The notes beneath the pieces were generated by a model. That model did no database searches. It saw only the letters and a program-made list of their open reading frames with translations, and was not told the origin of the DNA. DNA of 64,000 bases from Hypholoma sublateritium FD-334 SS-4 (lineage: Eukaryota > Basidiomycota > Agaricomycetes > Agaricales > Strophariaceae), in NCBI GenBank assembly GCA_000827495.1, contig KN817523.1, forward strand, positions 486,557 to 550,556, read 5' to 3'. Shown here one piece after another: positions 1-13,100 of this stretch; the first letter of the stretch is position 1; each line of letters begins with the position of its first letter. Both the position numbers and the translations under genes were made by a program.

Positions 1-1800
1 GCGCTGACTTTCTCGATAATACTACTTACAGTGGATAGGCCAGCGACCGGGCTTCCGTCTGTCCCGACGATCGAGAAGTTGTTCTGGATTTCGCCGATAG
101 ATATGCTAAAACCAAAAGGCAACTCTGGAAAAAAGTCAGACCTAATAATAATTGATCCAAAGCAAATAAGAATAGAATACTTACGAAGGCCGGCAACGAC
201 TGTATTGCTGTTCGCCAAGGGATCCCATGGTTCGGTGGCATCGAAAGCGAGGTCCAAGTCGCCAATCGTCACGCTGTGAATGGGATTGATAGGCGCCACC
301 GGTTTGAAAGGAACCGTCAGCGCCAGCGCTTGAATGCCGGTCGATAGCCATGAGATAGCAGAGCCGTCCGCCTGGAGTGTCGACATTCCTGTCGCGATAA
401 CCGGGGAATTCACCGCATTCAAATAATTCGTGAACAGCTGAGAAATGCTGGCCAAGCCAGACGGGCTTGTCTGTGGCACCAACGTTCCCGAGAGCGTTAT
501 GGAATTATTGCCGGGTGCCTATGTCGCTTATGAGGCATGTATTTGGAACGTCGCGGAGAAAAGACATACAATCACAGTGTTGGTTCCAGTGCCAATACCA
601 AGGGAGATATTTTGGTATGCAAGTGCGAAGACCACTGTTCCCAAGTCAAGGGAGAACGGACTGAAAAAGAAGTTCAGCTACATTGAATATGCGAGAGACC
701 AATTTCTTACCTTGGATTTACCAGCGAAGTTTCAGCGATGAATTTAATTCCTCCAGCCGGGTCGTCGCCTGGAAGCTGGAGGTTTTGTAGCACAACATTA
801 CCACTGAAACTATTGAAGCCTGATAAAGACATCAGAAACGCACAAACGCTGCAATGATTTCAATTACCATCCAGAACGATGGTTTTATCAAAGGTTAAGC
901 CTTTCGCAACAGGAAACTTGAGGGCTTGAACACGAAGATTATGACTTTGCAGTCTCCAAGTAAAGTTTTGAGCAGTGATTAGATGCGCAGAAAATCGCCC
1001 AAATGCAGTTTCGTCCAGGATAACAAACGTGGTATTTTGGTCAATAACTGCGCGCTTGTGTTTGGCAGAGAGTTCTCCGAGCTGCATTACTCCCAACATA
1101 GTATCACTGCCATCATCTTCTAGCCATGTCACCGTGGTGTTCTCTGTGAATTTGATGGTCGCGGAGATGATGCCGGTATTGAGAACCTATAGATTAGCAA
1201 GTTCTCTGTCAGAATATAACTATAGTTAGAAGTTGGATGTTCTTACATTTCCTTCCAAATGCAGATCAAAGCTATTTTCATTGGTTCAGAGAAGGGAGTA
1301 AAATTTCAAGAATAATCACGTACGATCCATTAACTGGCTGGGTTATAACTACAGCCTGAATGTCGAGGTTGGTGCGTTTGATCACAAGTGCAATAATGGC
1401 GCGAACCACCGGGAAGAGCAGGATGAACAATAGAGCGATACCCAGAGGAATCAAAATAATCTGTGATATGATGAACCAACGCCTTTTGTAGAATGGTTGC
1501 TTGGGGATAGTTGCAGCAGCGGGAGTGGAGCCAACACCAAGTCCGTCAGACGCGGTAGGGACGTCGTCGTTCCATCCACTGAGCGCGGCACCTGGAGTCC
1601 CAGCCGTGATGAGCCCTCCCGCAGGGGCGACGGCATGGGCTACACAACAGAGTCAGAAACAACGCGCTCTGTACAACGCGACAGAAATGCGGCAAACCTC
1701 GCAGGCCTTCCTGTGAGTCGAAGCTTTGCTGGGTAGGGTTGCCAATATCTGGATTGTACACTCCGCTACGGCGTCGACTCGCAGTTTGTATCTCCTCCAT
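1..1800 (-). CDS. DUF3712-type single-pass membrane protein (3' end outside window)
   Basis: The function is unknown. Fungal proteins of this type have a cytosolic N-terminus, one membrane helix and an extracellular or vacuolar DUF3712/LEA-like region. The ATG at 1798-1800 opens a short exon. An apparent intron then leads to a Gly/Ala-rich linker and the basic stop-transfer sequence QPFYKRRW. A hydrophobic helix follows (IILIPLGIALLFILLFPVV, about 1390-1460). Later exons carry the DUF3712 hallmarks: GVMQLGELSAKHKRAVID, then FGRFSAHLITAQNFTWRLQS, then GFNSFSGN and LPGDDPAGGIKF. The stretch PFSLDLGTVVFALAYQNISL follows in the next exon. Introns are about 50 nt with GTAAGA or GTATGT donors. The last exon visible continues off the left edge, so the C-terminus is missing. 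The family call is good; no biochemical role is claimed. Confidence 0.75.
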
Positions 1801-2693
1801 CTTCGCGTTCCGGTCGTAGGAGCCTAGACAGGATGGGTGAAAAGACGCGAAAAATTATGGGCAAGCGAGAACTGGCTCCGGCAGCCGTGTGGGGTATAAG
1901 AATGAACATTTCTGTCCCCACGGGGTCGGGGGTTAGATCCTGCTAGATCACATCGCGAGCGAGAATGGGTGGGCGCAGATGGAACATGTGCTCTTGGCCG
2001 AGTAAATTGACAGTCCCGATTATTCTTAGACCAACGGGTCCTGAAGATTCCCATTCTGATCAGGTCCTGTACCACCAACAGTTCACAGTGATTGAAGGAA
2101 GCATCACGAGGGCGTGTAATGTTCAACTCCTGAAATCATGAGCCAACTGCCAGGATTCCCCAATAGAGATAGTGTAGGTACTTCCCACCGGCCAATGGAA
2201 ACGTCCAAATAAATGCGGAGCTATTCAGAACAGTTGACGCAATCACAGAGCCCAGAGGATGACGACAAAGTTGGAAATTTCCGAGAAGAGGAGGCCGTCG
2301 TCGTCTTTGGTGCAAGGAAGGTTCTTAATATAAGTCCCCGAATATAGCGTTGAGTGAAATAGAGATCTCAAGCAAGAAACATTTTCCCTGATGCCTGACC
2401 CGAGAGGTTGGAACGTATTGAATGTGGGACCACTGCCACCACCAGCCAAACAACCTACTCGCAGGGAGACATGCAAAAGGAGCTTGCGGATGGACCTGCT
2501 CTCTCGCATGCCCATCACAAGGCGCCGCCCCCGCCAATAGGCAGCACGAATGAGGCAATTGAACATCGCACCAGTAAGTGAAGTGGAAGGAAGTGATGAT
2601 TGGAGTCTTGGACTGTTGCGGTTAGATGGCAAGAGGAGGCGGCCGTGTCACGCGCCCAAATATTTTGACGGCGGAACATAAACAACGTCTGCG
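1801..2693. other. Intergenic region between divergent genes
   Basis: These are the shared 5' flanks of the DUF3712 gene and GPI18. I found no credible coding exon here: the open frames are short and lack family resemblance or matching splice sites. No tRNA-like A/B boxes or clear repeats were seen. The stretch presumably holds both promoters. Confidence 0.5.
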
Positions 2694-4024
2694 ATGACCT
2701 CAGTCGAAACGACGCACCGTACGCGCCTCCTCCGCCTGAGCATCGCCGCCAGACTCTTCGCCTTCGCGCTCCTCCACCTCGCATCGCGTCTGCCGCTCTT
2801 CGATGCCTCCCCCCTCCTCGTCCCCGGAATAAGCGCGCTCGAGCTCCCGCTCCTGCGGTGGGATGCGTTCCATTTTTTCCACACCGCCTCGTACGGCTAT
2901 GTCCACGAGCACGAGTGGGCCTTTTTTCCGGGCGTCGCGTACCTCATGCGCACCTGGGGCCTCCTTCAGCGCCTCGCGGGGCATGCCCCCGCACATCTGC
3001 TTTTGATGGGAATGACGGGTGCGCTCGCTTGCGACACTTCGCAGTTGCTATACGCGCTGTCGCTCCATCACCTGCGCTCGCCCGAGCTTGCCTTCCTCGC
3101 GTCCGCGCTGTCCCTCATCCCCACCAGCCCGGTTACCGCCTACTTCGCGCCGTACAATGAGCCCTTCTTCGCGAATTTCTCATACCGCGGTATACAGCCT
3201 GTCTGCTCCGTCAGTGCGACTGCCGCTGAACTATTCCCCTTGTAGGCATGCTGTGTTGCGCGCGGCGTGAGTGGGCCAGAGCTGCACTTTGTTTTGCGAC
3301 TGCAGGCCTCTTCCGGTCGAATGGGATACTTTTGAGCGGATTCATCGTATGGGGACTCCTCGTCGGGCCAGCAAAGGCCCGTACAATGGTGAGAAACTCA
3401 TCAGCGCCCCGAAAAGACTAGATTCACGATTATCTCTCTTCCCAGCCCTCCCTAAAAACTACTATCAAGGCGGCCGCGCTGACGACCGTGGTTCTGGCGC
3501 CCTTTGTGGGATACCAAGCGTATGCATATTTTGTCTTCTGCGTCCAGCCCGGGAGTCCTCAAGCAAAGTGGTGTTCCGCCTTCCCTCCGTCAATATACAG
3601 CTACGCCCAGTCAAAATATTGGGACGTCGGGTTTTTGCGGTACTGGACACTAAACCAGCTCCCCAACTTCCTCATTGCCACCCCTTCCATCACTCTGATC
3701 TTTGCCTTTTCATTTGATCATCTCAAGCACGTCCTGTCACCGTCATCAAGTTCAGCAGAAAAATCGCGACCGCTCGAATCTGCATTCTACAATGCTTCAA
3801 TCACTCCACATGCCATCCATGCGGCAATCTTTGCTTCCATCCTGCTGCTAGCTTCGCACACCCAGATCGTCCTGCGTCTTGCCCATTCCATGCCTTTGAT
3901 CTATTGGGCTGCTGCTTGGCTCCTTGTCCGTCATCCAAAAGCTGCTCGACTGTGGATCATCTGGAGCGTTCTCTGGGGCACCATATCCATCATCTTATGG
4001 GCGACCTTTCTACCACCAGCCTAG
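2694..4024 (+). CDS. GPI18: GPI mannosyltransferase 2 (PIG-V/Gpi18)
   Basis: An ER multi-pass mannosyltransferase that adds the second mannose to the glycosylphosphatidylinositol precursor, using dolichol-phosphate-mannose. The ATG at 2694 starts a hydrophobic protein with the PIG-V signature RWDAFHFFHTASYGYVHEHE followed by WAFFPGVAYLMR. Further on are SPVTAYFAPYNEPFFANFSY and, after introns near 3190-3245 and 3390-3445, FRSNGILLSGFIVWGLL. The later part reads FVGYQAYAYFVFC, WGAxQSKYWDVGFLRYW-like sequence near 3600-3650 (seen as QSKYWDVGFLRYWTLNQLPN), then several hydrophobic helices, ending in LWATFLPPA. The acidic and aromatic residues of the N-terminal luminal loop are as expected for the family. 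The gene is complete apart from uncertainty in the exact splice sites around 3190-3310. Confidence 0.85.
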
Positions 4025-5615
4025 GGCCCTGAGGTGTCGCGCAGAGTTTGAATTCTTGGACAAAGCAACGGGATGTATATAATTATTTGTGAATGCATTG
4101 ACATGCCAGTATCCTCAGCTCGAAGAGAAAGCTTCCTGTGAAACAGCATACGACATGCTGTTGTGCCAACAGCGGAGCCAGCGGGAACGTTGGATCAACT
4201 TGCGGAAAAAGAGGTGATTAATGTAAGTACCGCTGTCGAGTTCATCTCGAAAGTGGATCAGACTGCTGCGGCAGGCGTCGTCTTCGCGGCTCAGTCATGC
4301 ACGAAGCGCTCACTGGTTGCAGGCGCAGAAGCATGAGTCGGAGAGGGAGCCGCCGGCCTACAGTACATTTCCGAAAGACTTCACTGGGCGACAGTATGCG
4401 AGTCACCATCCATTGCACTGATCGTTAGCAAGAACTTTCGAGAGGATTTCTCAGGTTAGGCCGGGAAGGCGCGATAATGAACTGGCTTCCACCATTTTCT
4501 CCACGAAGGCTAAAAATATTATGATTGTGAGTTTGAAAATACAGCACCGCAGCAGAATCGCGAATTTGCCTTTCACAGTGCGAAGTCAGTAAGGTCCTGC
4601 GACTTCAAGGCTGTTCAAGGGTGGGCCTCAATTTAACTCCTGCGAATAGTGTGGCATTCTGTGGGATTGAGAAGGATTGAGGGCAACAACAGAAATCAAA
4701 AGCCAGTTCTCAGTTCTATGTGGCCGATGAGCTGATCAGGAATGGCGAAATTTCCGTTTGGAGTGCCTAAGCAGGTGAAAGTCGTTGGAAATCGAATCGA
4801 AGCGCGTGTTCATAACCATAGTGCGGGGCCCCGTGGGGGTGCGGACCAAGGTGCTTCAGGCCCAGGGTGCTTCGTTAGAAATAGTCAACACTTCAAAGTA
4901 GTCTTTCCGCTAGCGTCCTTCAGTCAAAACAGCGTCGCGAAAAATGAATCTGAATCAGCGTCGTTCTACTGTCAACTCTGAGTCTGCGTTCATTATTCGA
5001 AAATCAGGATCGATGCCCGTAAGAACGGACCTTTGAGCGGCAATTCATGAGTGTGGAGTCAAATTGAAATGATTTTGTTTCGATGTGGAGGAGACGATCC
5101 TAGACGATCCCAAGACGATCCAGCTGCTGTTTCTAGCATGTGAGCGGATTTGCCAAGGGAACGAAGGCAAGTCCAATCATATGCTGGTCATTGGCAATTG
5201 GGCCATATAAACATTTTGCTCATTCGTTCAGTCCTCGTTTGATGAATCCAACTGGCGAAATTCCGTCTACAGCATACAAAGCAACGCTCTCCAGCCTAAC
5301 TTCAACTGACCGCACCGAAAATATGTCAGCAGACACGGTGACAGGGGTGGTTTAGGGGCAATGAGTATATAGTACCCCATACTTATTCCCTCAGGCTGCA
5401 AACTTTACTACAATTCAACAGCGACTAATATACATGTAACAGGTGTACATATGATAAGTAGTACTAGCAGTCGAAGCAACGATATAAGTAAATATTGGGA
5501 TCCGAGGAATTTTGGAAGGCACTAGAGGGGATGTTACAAGGAATCCGTTTGACATATACAAATACAAGACCATTCGTGATACATGACTGAAATTGTGTTC
5601 CGTGACTTCCAATGA
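4025..5615. other. Long intergenic region with unexplained protein-like stretches
   Basis: This gap separates GPI18 from the convergent gene ending at 5616. Around 4083-4210 one frame reads QLEEKASCETAYDMLLCQQ and on to WINLRKKR. A second, overlapping frame reads AVVPTAEPAGTLDQLAEKEV before a GTAAGT donor-like site at about 4222. After a possible acceptor at about 4322 there is PPAYSTFPKDFTGRQYASHH. I could not assemble these into a gene with a start and stop. The remainder looks non-coding. A small threefold direct repeat lies at 5093-5121. Confidence 0.4.
5093..5121. repeat. Short direct repeat, three copies of AGACGATCC
   Basis: The nonamer AGACGATCC appears three times, at about 10-nt spacing, within an otherwise unremarkable intergenic region. 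It may be a small tandem expansion or a cluster of binding sites. No function is inferred. Confidence 0.5.
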
Positions 5616-6500
5616 CTAGGACTTTCCAGGCTGTTCCTCGCTCAATTCTCCTTCTTCTTTGTCGTCGTCGTCTACCGCTGGATCTACAGCAACATCCTCC
5701 GCTTTTGGTGTTTTGTCTGCATCAGCTGAAGAGGTGGCATCCGTCGGACCCGCTGCGTTCCCAGATATCACGTTGGCTGATCCCGAGATCGACGTCGTTT
5801 CGCTGGCACTCGAGTCTCGCCGTTTGATGCTCCCTTTGCCTCGCGTGGAACGCCGCTTTGCACTGTCTGAGAGCTCGGGCGCCGCCTCGGCCACGGGTTC
5901 GACTTCTTCGGGCTGAGGTCCGTCCGCTACAGAGTCGTCATCGACGCCTTGCCCATTCGCACCGCGCGGGTGTCGTGTACGTTTTGCGGGATAGGTCGCG
6001 TCTGCGTCTTCAGGGTCTTTTCGCTTGCGTTTGGCGCCCCCTGCGCGTCGCTTGCGAGGACTGGCGCGCTCCTTTACTTCCTGCGCGGCAACTGCCGCAA
6101 TGGCGCTGACTGATGCAGCAATTGGGGATGTCTCCTTTTCGACTTCCCGAGGCTTGGTGGGTGACCGACGCGTACGCAATGATGGTTTGGACTCAATTTT
6201 GTCCGGATTGGCGAGTATGGGAAGGCCGTAGTGCGTGGGATCAAGGGGGGGAAGCGACAATGCTAGCCGGCCGTATGGATGAAAGAGGGGGAGAGAAGGT
6301 GCGGCGGAATGCTTGCGCCGTGTCCACGAATCTTGGCTTTGCTGACCCTTGTCTGAAGAGCTACTGGAGGTGACGACTTTACTCGAGGACGAGGGTGAAG
6401 AGCCTCTTGACTGGGCCAGGGACAGGGAGATGTAAGCATGATCATCGGCGGAGGGTGACTTGTAGGTAACTTGGGGTTTACGGCGAATCCGAGAAGCCAT
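5616..6500 (-). CDS. Low-complexity charged protein, probably nuclear; function unknown
   Basis: I do not recognise a known domain. The chosen start, at 6498-6500, gives MASRIRRKPQVTYKSPSADD, an N-terminus that looks conserved-type and basic. The reading frame stays open upstream, so an earlier start is possible. The protein is about 295 residues. A Ser-rich first third is followed by a short ordered-looking patch (PLFHPYGRLALSLPPLDPTH and YGLPILANP). Next come several basic clusters that look like nuclear localisation signals (SPRKRRAGGAKRKRKDPED, AKRTRHPRG, KRRSTRGKGSIKRR). The end is acidic, reading DDDDKEEGELSEEQPGKS. No intron is needed. Composition suggests a disordered nuclear factor, but this is inference from composition only. 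Confidence 0.6.
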   Translation of the reverse strand: MASRIRRKPQVTYKSPSADDHAYISLSLAQSRGSSPSSSSKVVTSSSSSDKGQQSQDSWTRRKHSAAPSLPLFHPYGRLALSLPPLDPTHYGLPILANPDKIESKPSLRTRRSPTKPREVEKETSPIAASVSAIAAVAAQEVKERASPRKRRAGGAKRKRKDPEDADATYPAKRTRHPRGANGQGVDDDSVADGPQPEEVEPVAEAAPELSDSAKRRSTRGKGSIKRRDSSASETTSISGSANVISGNAAGPTDATSSADADKTPKAEDVAVDPAVDDDDKEEGELSEEQPGKS

Positions 6501-7123
6501 TGAGTCAAATTGAGGTGCGAGGATAAAAGTATAATCTGAAGTACAGGCTATATGCTCACCGTGAGGGGGGTCTAAGACATCGTGAGGAACATCAAAACGC
6601 ACCTTGAGTATAATATTTACAGTCCACTGCTTAGTTTTGTCCCTCCTGCCGATTGATTGAGAGTGTCTGAGGAAGAAGGGAAGGGGGATCAGGGAGCGTC
6701 AATCCTTTAGGGCTCTGTATTATATCCCGACAGTTTAAAACATGAAAGGGCCAGAACAGAAATGGTCTGCAGCCCCCGGACTTGGGCCCACTAAAAGTGT
6801 TGGACAACATTGACAGGCCCGCACCCAATCTGCCACTGTCGGCCCGTCAATCCGGTGTCTCTTTCATGACATTGATCGCCGGTTCCAGCCAATCACAGCG
6901 CTTGGATCTAGGCGGCATGCAGTATGCACCCTCTAATCCAACTCTAATCATTAACATGCTTCCCGTACTGTTGAAATCACTGTTTGATAGTGCTTCTAAT
7001 ATACATTATCTACAGTAAATTCGACCATGCTTAAATAAAAGTACATCCGTGCCTTGTCCTGTCAATGAATCCCTAGAATATCTGTCAAAAATCACTCATT
7101 CTCTCGTATATTGCCCGGACATC
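6501..7123. other. Intergenic region
   Basis: This stretch lies between the start of the 5616-6500 gene and the 3' end of the DUF3684 gene. It holds only short, unconvincing open frames. I see no RNA gene or repeat. It probably contains the promoter of the left gene and the 3' flank of the right one. Confidence 0.45.
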
Positions 7124-10100
7124 CTAATGCTTTATCGACTCGGAAGGCGGAGATCCTATGAGCTTGGCTAGCTGTGAAAGATACCGCTCGCAGATCGCAG
7201 AGAAATAAAATTCGTGTTCCGAGTTGTGGGGCTGGACTAGATTATGTGCAATCTCATGTGCGATGGTGAAATACCTAGTGGCAATTTCAAGATGAGTAGT
7301 TATACTTCCTGTGTAACGAATACACGTACCAGGAGATGTATGCTTCTTGCAACTTATTTTCTTCCACGTGAAGATCGTCTAGAAGCCGCCGTATTTAGAT
7401 CTCTTTGAAGCACAACGAAAAGGACCACTCACGCCACTCTTCGAAGTACCGAAGATTTAAGAATATACTTCCATTCCGGTTGAAGGCAATAATTCCGCCT
7501 TGAAGATCGTAGAATATGTGGAGATTGGTGATGGGAAGTTCGTATATTCTCGCCAGCGGGGTGATTATATGAATGAAACGAGCAATAGGATGGGACCTGG
7601 TTTCCATAAAGATGTCCGGGTCCGTGGTCACCTCTTCAAACACTGTTAGCCATATGCATATACGTCAAACATTCAATTACCTTCCGAAAGGTAGATTTTA
7701 ACCGGTCCCATTGAACCTGGTTTAAATAGACCAATTAGCCAACACCAGGATATGAGATTATATGGCGAACCGATGTGATGTAAATCGCCCTTCTTCCCAG
7801 AAATGTCACAGTAGCCGTCGTCCACACTTTCTTTCACTCTTTGCATATGTTCTCTGTTCTGGAGGAGGTCGCCTGATTCTGGTCGGCAAGAGCTGACGGC
7901 GAGGTCAATATTTCTCGCTACAAAGACTAAAGTCGGCAAGGAGATGTAAATAATGAGCATAGAACTTACTGATATTGCTCAATGGAGTCACAGCACCCGT
8001 AGGATTACTATTAGGCCGAGTTGGGAGGAGCGGTGGCTTCGAACCTCCAGCGATCTGTTCAGAAACAGGTGCGTTGACGCCCGGCTTCGCAGCCAGTTGA
8101 TTTGTCATATTTGAGAGCTTCTCGGTTTGCGCCGATGCCAGCGAGCCAATCTTACGCTTCCAATTTTGGAATGGATTGGCGGCAGGCGTAGGCGACGCTG
8201 CTCTTTCGTTCGTGGCTGGTTGATCGTGATATACTGCGGGCGCCTTTTCTTTTTCGACGAGAGTCTCGAACGAGCCTGGCAAGGGCTGGTGAACTTCCTG
8301 CTCCTTTGCTTCCCTTGCCACTCTAGCGCTCTCTGCTGCCAAGCGCGCGTCCTTTTGTTGGCGAAGAATTCTATCCACTGATGTACATTGAAAATTGGTT
8401 GTTGTCACAAAATGGACGATAGCTCGACCCTGCTTACCATTATACCCCCTGCGTTTCAGCGAGCGGAGGTCCGTAGAAAGGATTGTCATGAACAGAAGTG
8501 CATCGTTAGCCTTTGGCGAGTCGAAAATGAGGCGATTCAATGAAGTTGCAACCCTAGACAATTTTGGTTAAAGTAGACGCGAAGTCAAAAAGAGAGGTAA
8601 CGCACTCATACATGTCAACTTGCGCATTACCAGCAATCCACAGTTCAATTGGGCCAGAGCCATTGCGACGAGCTACTGCAGAAGCATCTTGCTTACGGGA
8701 GAGATTCAAACTACCATGATGAAGAGATTTAACCACCCCCAATTTGCCGAAAGCCTTCACGACAAAATTCTTGTTTGTGGAAAGCCAAGAAAACGAGACT
8801 CTCGTTGCTGCATGAGTATGTTCATGCAAGAATAACGGGAGCCTTTCAAGAATCAGCGATCGTGTTTCCGCAGCAGACTTGTTGCCGATGAGTTCCCCCG
8901 TCGTTTGATATTCTTCTTTCACGACTCTGCTGAGCCTCAAGGAGCCAAGGGTGATATAGAATGCTAGAGAAACATACGTTTGATGAGTTGATGAGATCAA
9001 CGCGAAAACTCTTCACCTTCGATTATATCTTCTTGTGGCGCTGTGAAGAGAGAATCTCCGAATGCCTGATATGCATGTGTTTCGTCTGCGATGATTATTT
9101 CGTTCGGCCTCTTGAGCTCGTAGATTATATCCCATTCATCTTCATCCCAATCGTCCGTAGATTTCGCCTGCTTTTTGGGCTTTCGCTGCAACCCCAGCAA
9201 AATCGGCGATCTTTTCATCCTCAGGATAGTGCTCGACGAGATAGATCTAGCATTGACAGCAAGGTTGCGGAGCTCAGCAAGGAAGCTATTGCAAAAGTCA
9301 GCCACTGGGAATCAATCAGCGAGGACAACTTACTTAGCAGGTCCCTGTGCAAGTTCATAGAACTGTTGGGGACTGGTCAGCAGAATTTTGGCGACCTCTT
9401 CTACACTGGGCTGGCTCCTCGTGCCACAGGCAGTAAGGAACGAGTTGGCTCCCGTCCCAAAATCAACGAACACAAAAAGTTTGGAATGAAAAGAGGTATC
9501 GCCTTGTCCCGCCAAGTAGCACTGAGATGGTGGGAGATGTCGTACGAGAGGGCCAGCTGCGCCCTTTTCACTTTTCACTGGCACGAATGATACGCTAGCC
9601 AATCTTTGCAAGTCCGATGATTTGAAATCTAAGATACTCAATTGAGAGACTTTTATTATCTGTATAATCAAAAGACGTACCGTTGACTCTTCCAGCAAGC
9701 AAACGGAAGAGCTCCGCAGCTTCGGTCTCAGTGTTAGGAGGCTTGGTTTGTAGAAGATGAATCAATTGCGAAGCAGGAGGATGATCCTTGATCTTCAACT
9801 TGCTTGAGTACGCTTCATAGGTAGATTGGAGAACCATGAATCCCACAGCAGCCCATGGGGATGAAAATACCTGCGACAGGAACTAAGAACCTATTCTGCT
9901 AGGACATACAACAGACACACCTCCTGAATATTTCCCAAACAGGCTTCCGCTCCCTTCATTGCTGGAATGAAGCGCACATCCTTGAAATTCATAGGATCAT
10001 AATCCTGATAACGCGAGCCAACGTTGTCGATTAGATATTTCAGAGCAACGGTTCGGATCTAACAAGAGGTATAAGTAAACACCAAAGACTGAAATGCGGA

Positions 10101-13100
10101 ACGTACGTTCAAATCTTTATCTGTGCATAATTCAATCAGCTTCTCCAAAGAAGGATAGCGTTGCAGTCCAAGTTCGAACAGGAATTTGGCTTTTATATCG
10201 TTAGTACTCTGGGATCGCATTTAACATATCAATGAATGCACCTTCATCTGAGCTACTCCGCCATTTTGTCTGTCGACCCCAATCAATGACCGGCAATCCT
10301 AGAGACCGAAAAACGTCGAGCGGCTCATATAGTTGTGCGGCTTTGTATCGGGTTCGCTTTGCGTCAGGATTGGCACCCTCTACTGCCTCCACCGGGAAGG
10401 CAGCCGTTGCCTTGAGACGAAGCATTTCCTCTGCAGTCAGAGAATCTTTAACAGACACTAGATATTTGCTGAGGTCTGCTATCGTCCATTCATTGGTCTT
10501 GATCATCCTGGTTGCTGACTTGTTAGTCGCGTGCATATCAACATAAATGTTTTGTCTGACCTATTGAAAATCAACTGGAGCTCGACATGTTTGCGCACTC
10601 CCAGTTCTTGCAAAACTTTCTCCAAGGTCCCTTTGATAGCTGACCCCGACTGGAACGTTACGACGGGCAGGTCGCCAAAAATATTGACGCTGGGAAAATA
10701 TGCTTCATGGGGGAGCTTCAGACCTCCTGACGTTGGGATACACGTTTTCGTCCGCAGTATTTGAACAACCTCTGCCTTCTGTCCAGTTGGTAAGCTTGGC
10801 CATGCGCGAGTGATGATGCCTATTACACGCTCGCTCCATATTGGGGAAGATGATATGTCGTATTCCACCGAAAAAGTCGAAGAATTGCAGATGAAGGCGA
10901 GCCATTGAACTAATGATAGCTCGGCCCAGGGGAAGCAGTCCAAGAGAACCTCGGGCTTGAACAGCTTGCTCACAGACACAGGCAAGAGTGACTCGGGCAG
11001 CGGTCCTTCCAACGGTATGCTTCCGCAAGCTGATCGAGGATTGATAAACGACCGAATCGAAGCCAACGTAATCACTTTCTGGGTTGAGTCGTTCTGTCCA
11101 GCCAGGATGAGGATGTTGTTGATTACTTGTGCTCTTATGGGCAAAAGACGGCTGCGATCTGAGTCTCTGAAGATCTCAATCCACCAATTCATACACGCCA
11201 CAAATTCGTCCTCGGTCAACGGACGCGATTGCAATTCCTTGAGAACGTCGCTGAAATCTATCGCTTTAATCGACCCCCGAGCCTGCAGAGACGAGACAAT
11301 GCCGGGAGCGCCTGCCATAATTTCGTCGGGAAGGGTGGGCAGATCCTTGAGGAAGCCAGCAAAGCTAGGATCGGGAAGTCGAACATCTTTGACATCCCGG
11401 ACGCCCTTGCTTGTCATAATGGGGAAGTGACCATCGGTTGCACACGAGAAAAAGGCAGCTTCCATCAGGCTTGAAACCTCGGATGACGGAGTCGATGTGT
11501 AGAACATGAAGAACCTGAGTGCATGAACCACTCGATCCATGAGACGGGCTTGAATGTCTTTACTGGGAGGGATCAGCCCCGAGCTTGAGGCTTCCCACTG
11601 CTCCCGCACGGCTGACAATTCGAATTCATAGGTGGCTCTGGATAGGAAACCTCCAACGTGCAGAAGTTCTTTATTCCACACTGATCATACGTCGTAGGAT
11701 AAGGATATTGCTTCATGGTCAAGAGCGATGACTTACCTGCAACATTGCGATCCCTGATGGTAATCTATTTGAGATTTTGGAAAGGGTAGATGGTCTGGAG
11801 CAGACTTACATGAAATCAATTGATTCGCGTTCGACAGTCGGAATAAAGCGGGCAGCAATATGGCCACCCACTCCCGTGCTCTGCGCCGTGCTGTGTCCCT
11901 GTTCATGACGCCAGGTTAGAAAGGCGCACTGTAACGGACATCTGAAGGTCCTACAATAAAAACCCGCGCAGCACCAATCCTGGATTAACAGAACATAAGC
12001 ACACATTACAGTTACTTTATCTTTGGCTTACCCATCAACATCAGCCCGTAGTCCCTGGAAGATACTCCCAGTCGCTTCTGGTTGCTTCGCGTCCTCTTCG
12101 AGGCTGGCGTCATACTCGTCTTTGGCAGTCTGGGGAGTTATTAAGCCCCAATATCACAGGAAACCATAGATGTCACAAACGTAGATGAGCTCAAACTTCA
12201 TGTTAGCCGGGGGGTTCTTCTTAGTCGAGCGATGTATCTCAGCGGATAGCTTTTTATCCAGCCGCACCTTGACGGAGGCGGAGTATATCGACAACGAAAC
12301 ACTCGTTTCATTTATAGCTAGATGGTCTACCGGCTTTGGTGGAGGCGCGGGTGCGGGGGTGGCCGCCCTTTGCGGGGTCGATGTACCGGCCAGAGACGAG
12401 AATAAGGAAGAGAAGAAGCTGCCGCCGCCCGCAGAGGGTTTAGTAATGGCATTGACCTTTGGCGGCAAAATGCGTTTCTTCTCAGAGCCCGACGTGTAGA
12501 TCCACCTCATGACTTGTGCTTGGATGTATAGAGCTAGAAACAATCATCAAGACCATACGCGCGTATTCCAATCTCAGGGAACTGACGAGTAGTTTGTATA
12601 GTATCTACGGTCATGATTCCTGACGGCGAGCGGTTATTGAGGCCTTTGGGGATGGTGAGATTCTTCGGCACGCCCGCCGCTTTGTTCAATTTGACCAGGC
12701 GCTTGTCATCGAAGAACACGCTGACTTGCCGCAGGTACCGCATGAACGTCAGCGACGACACCAGAAAGCGGGTGAAATCGAACGGGACGGGGATAGGCGC
12801 AGGCTCTCTGAGCGTCATGGCGAAGCTCGTCCATGCCCTGGATGACGGATCGTCTTCGGATTCTGGCAGTTGGCCCCTTCGCGCAAAGAGCTTGATAAAG
12901 GTATCAGGAACTGACAGAAAAAACTGAATGCATGCAACAGACCTGATCCTTCTTGTCTTTCCAGTAGAAACCCATCCATTGGTCTAATGCGCCTCAGTCA
13001 TTTATTCCTCACATCCTAGTCCTAGTACACACCTCCTGACGTCACGAACGGTTCCTCGGTGACAGAGAACAAGCTGTAAAATCCTGCTGTGGCATTAGCG

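Noticed and set aside
1900..1960. Possible tRNA B-box-like sequence GGGGTTAGATCCTGC
   Set aside because: There is no matching A-box or acceptor stem at a suitable distance.
4742..4981. Plus-strand open frame of 79 codons
   Set aside because: Composition and lack of similarity or splice context give no reason to call it a gene.
5091..5125. CRISPR-like short repeats
   Set aside because: Only three 9-nt copies with 1-nt spacers in a eukaryotic genome; a simple tandem repeat.
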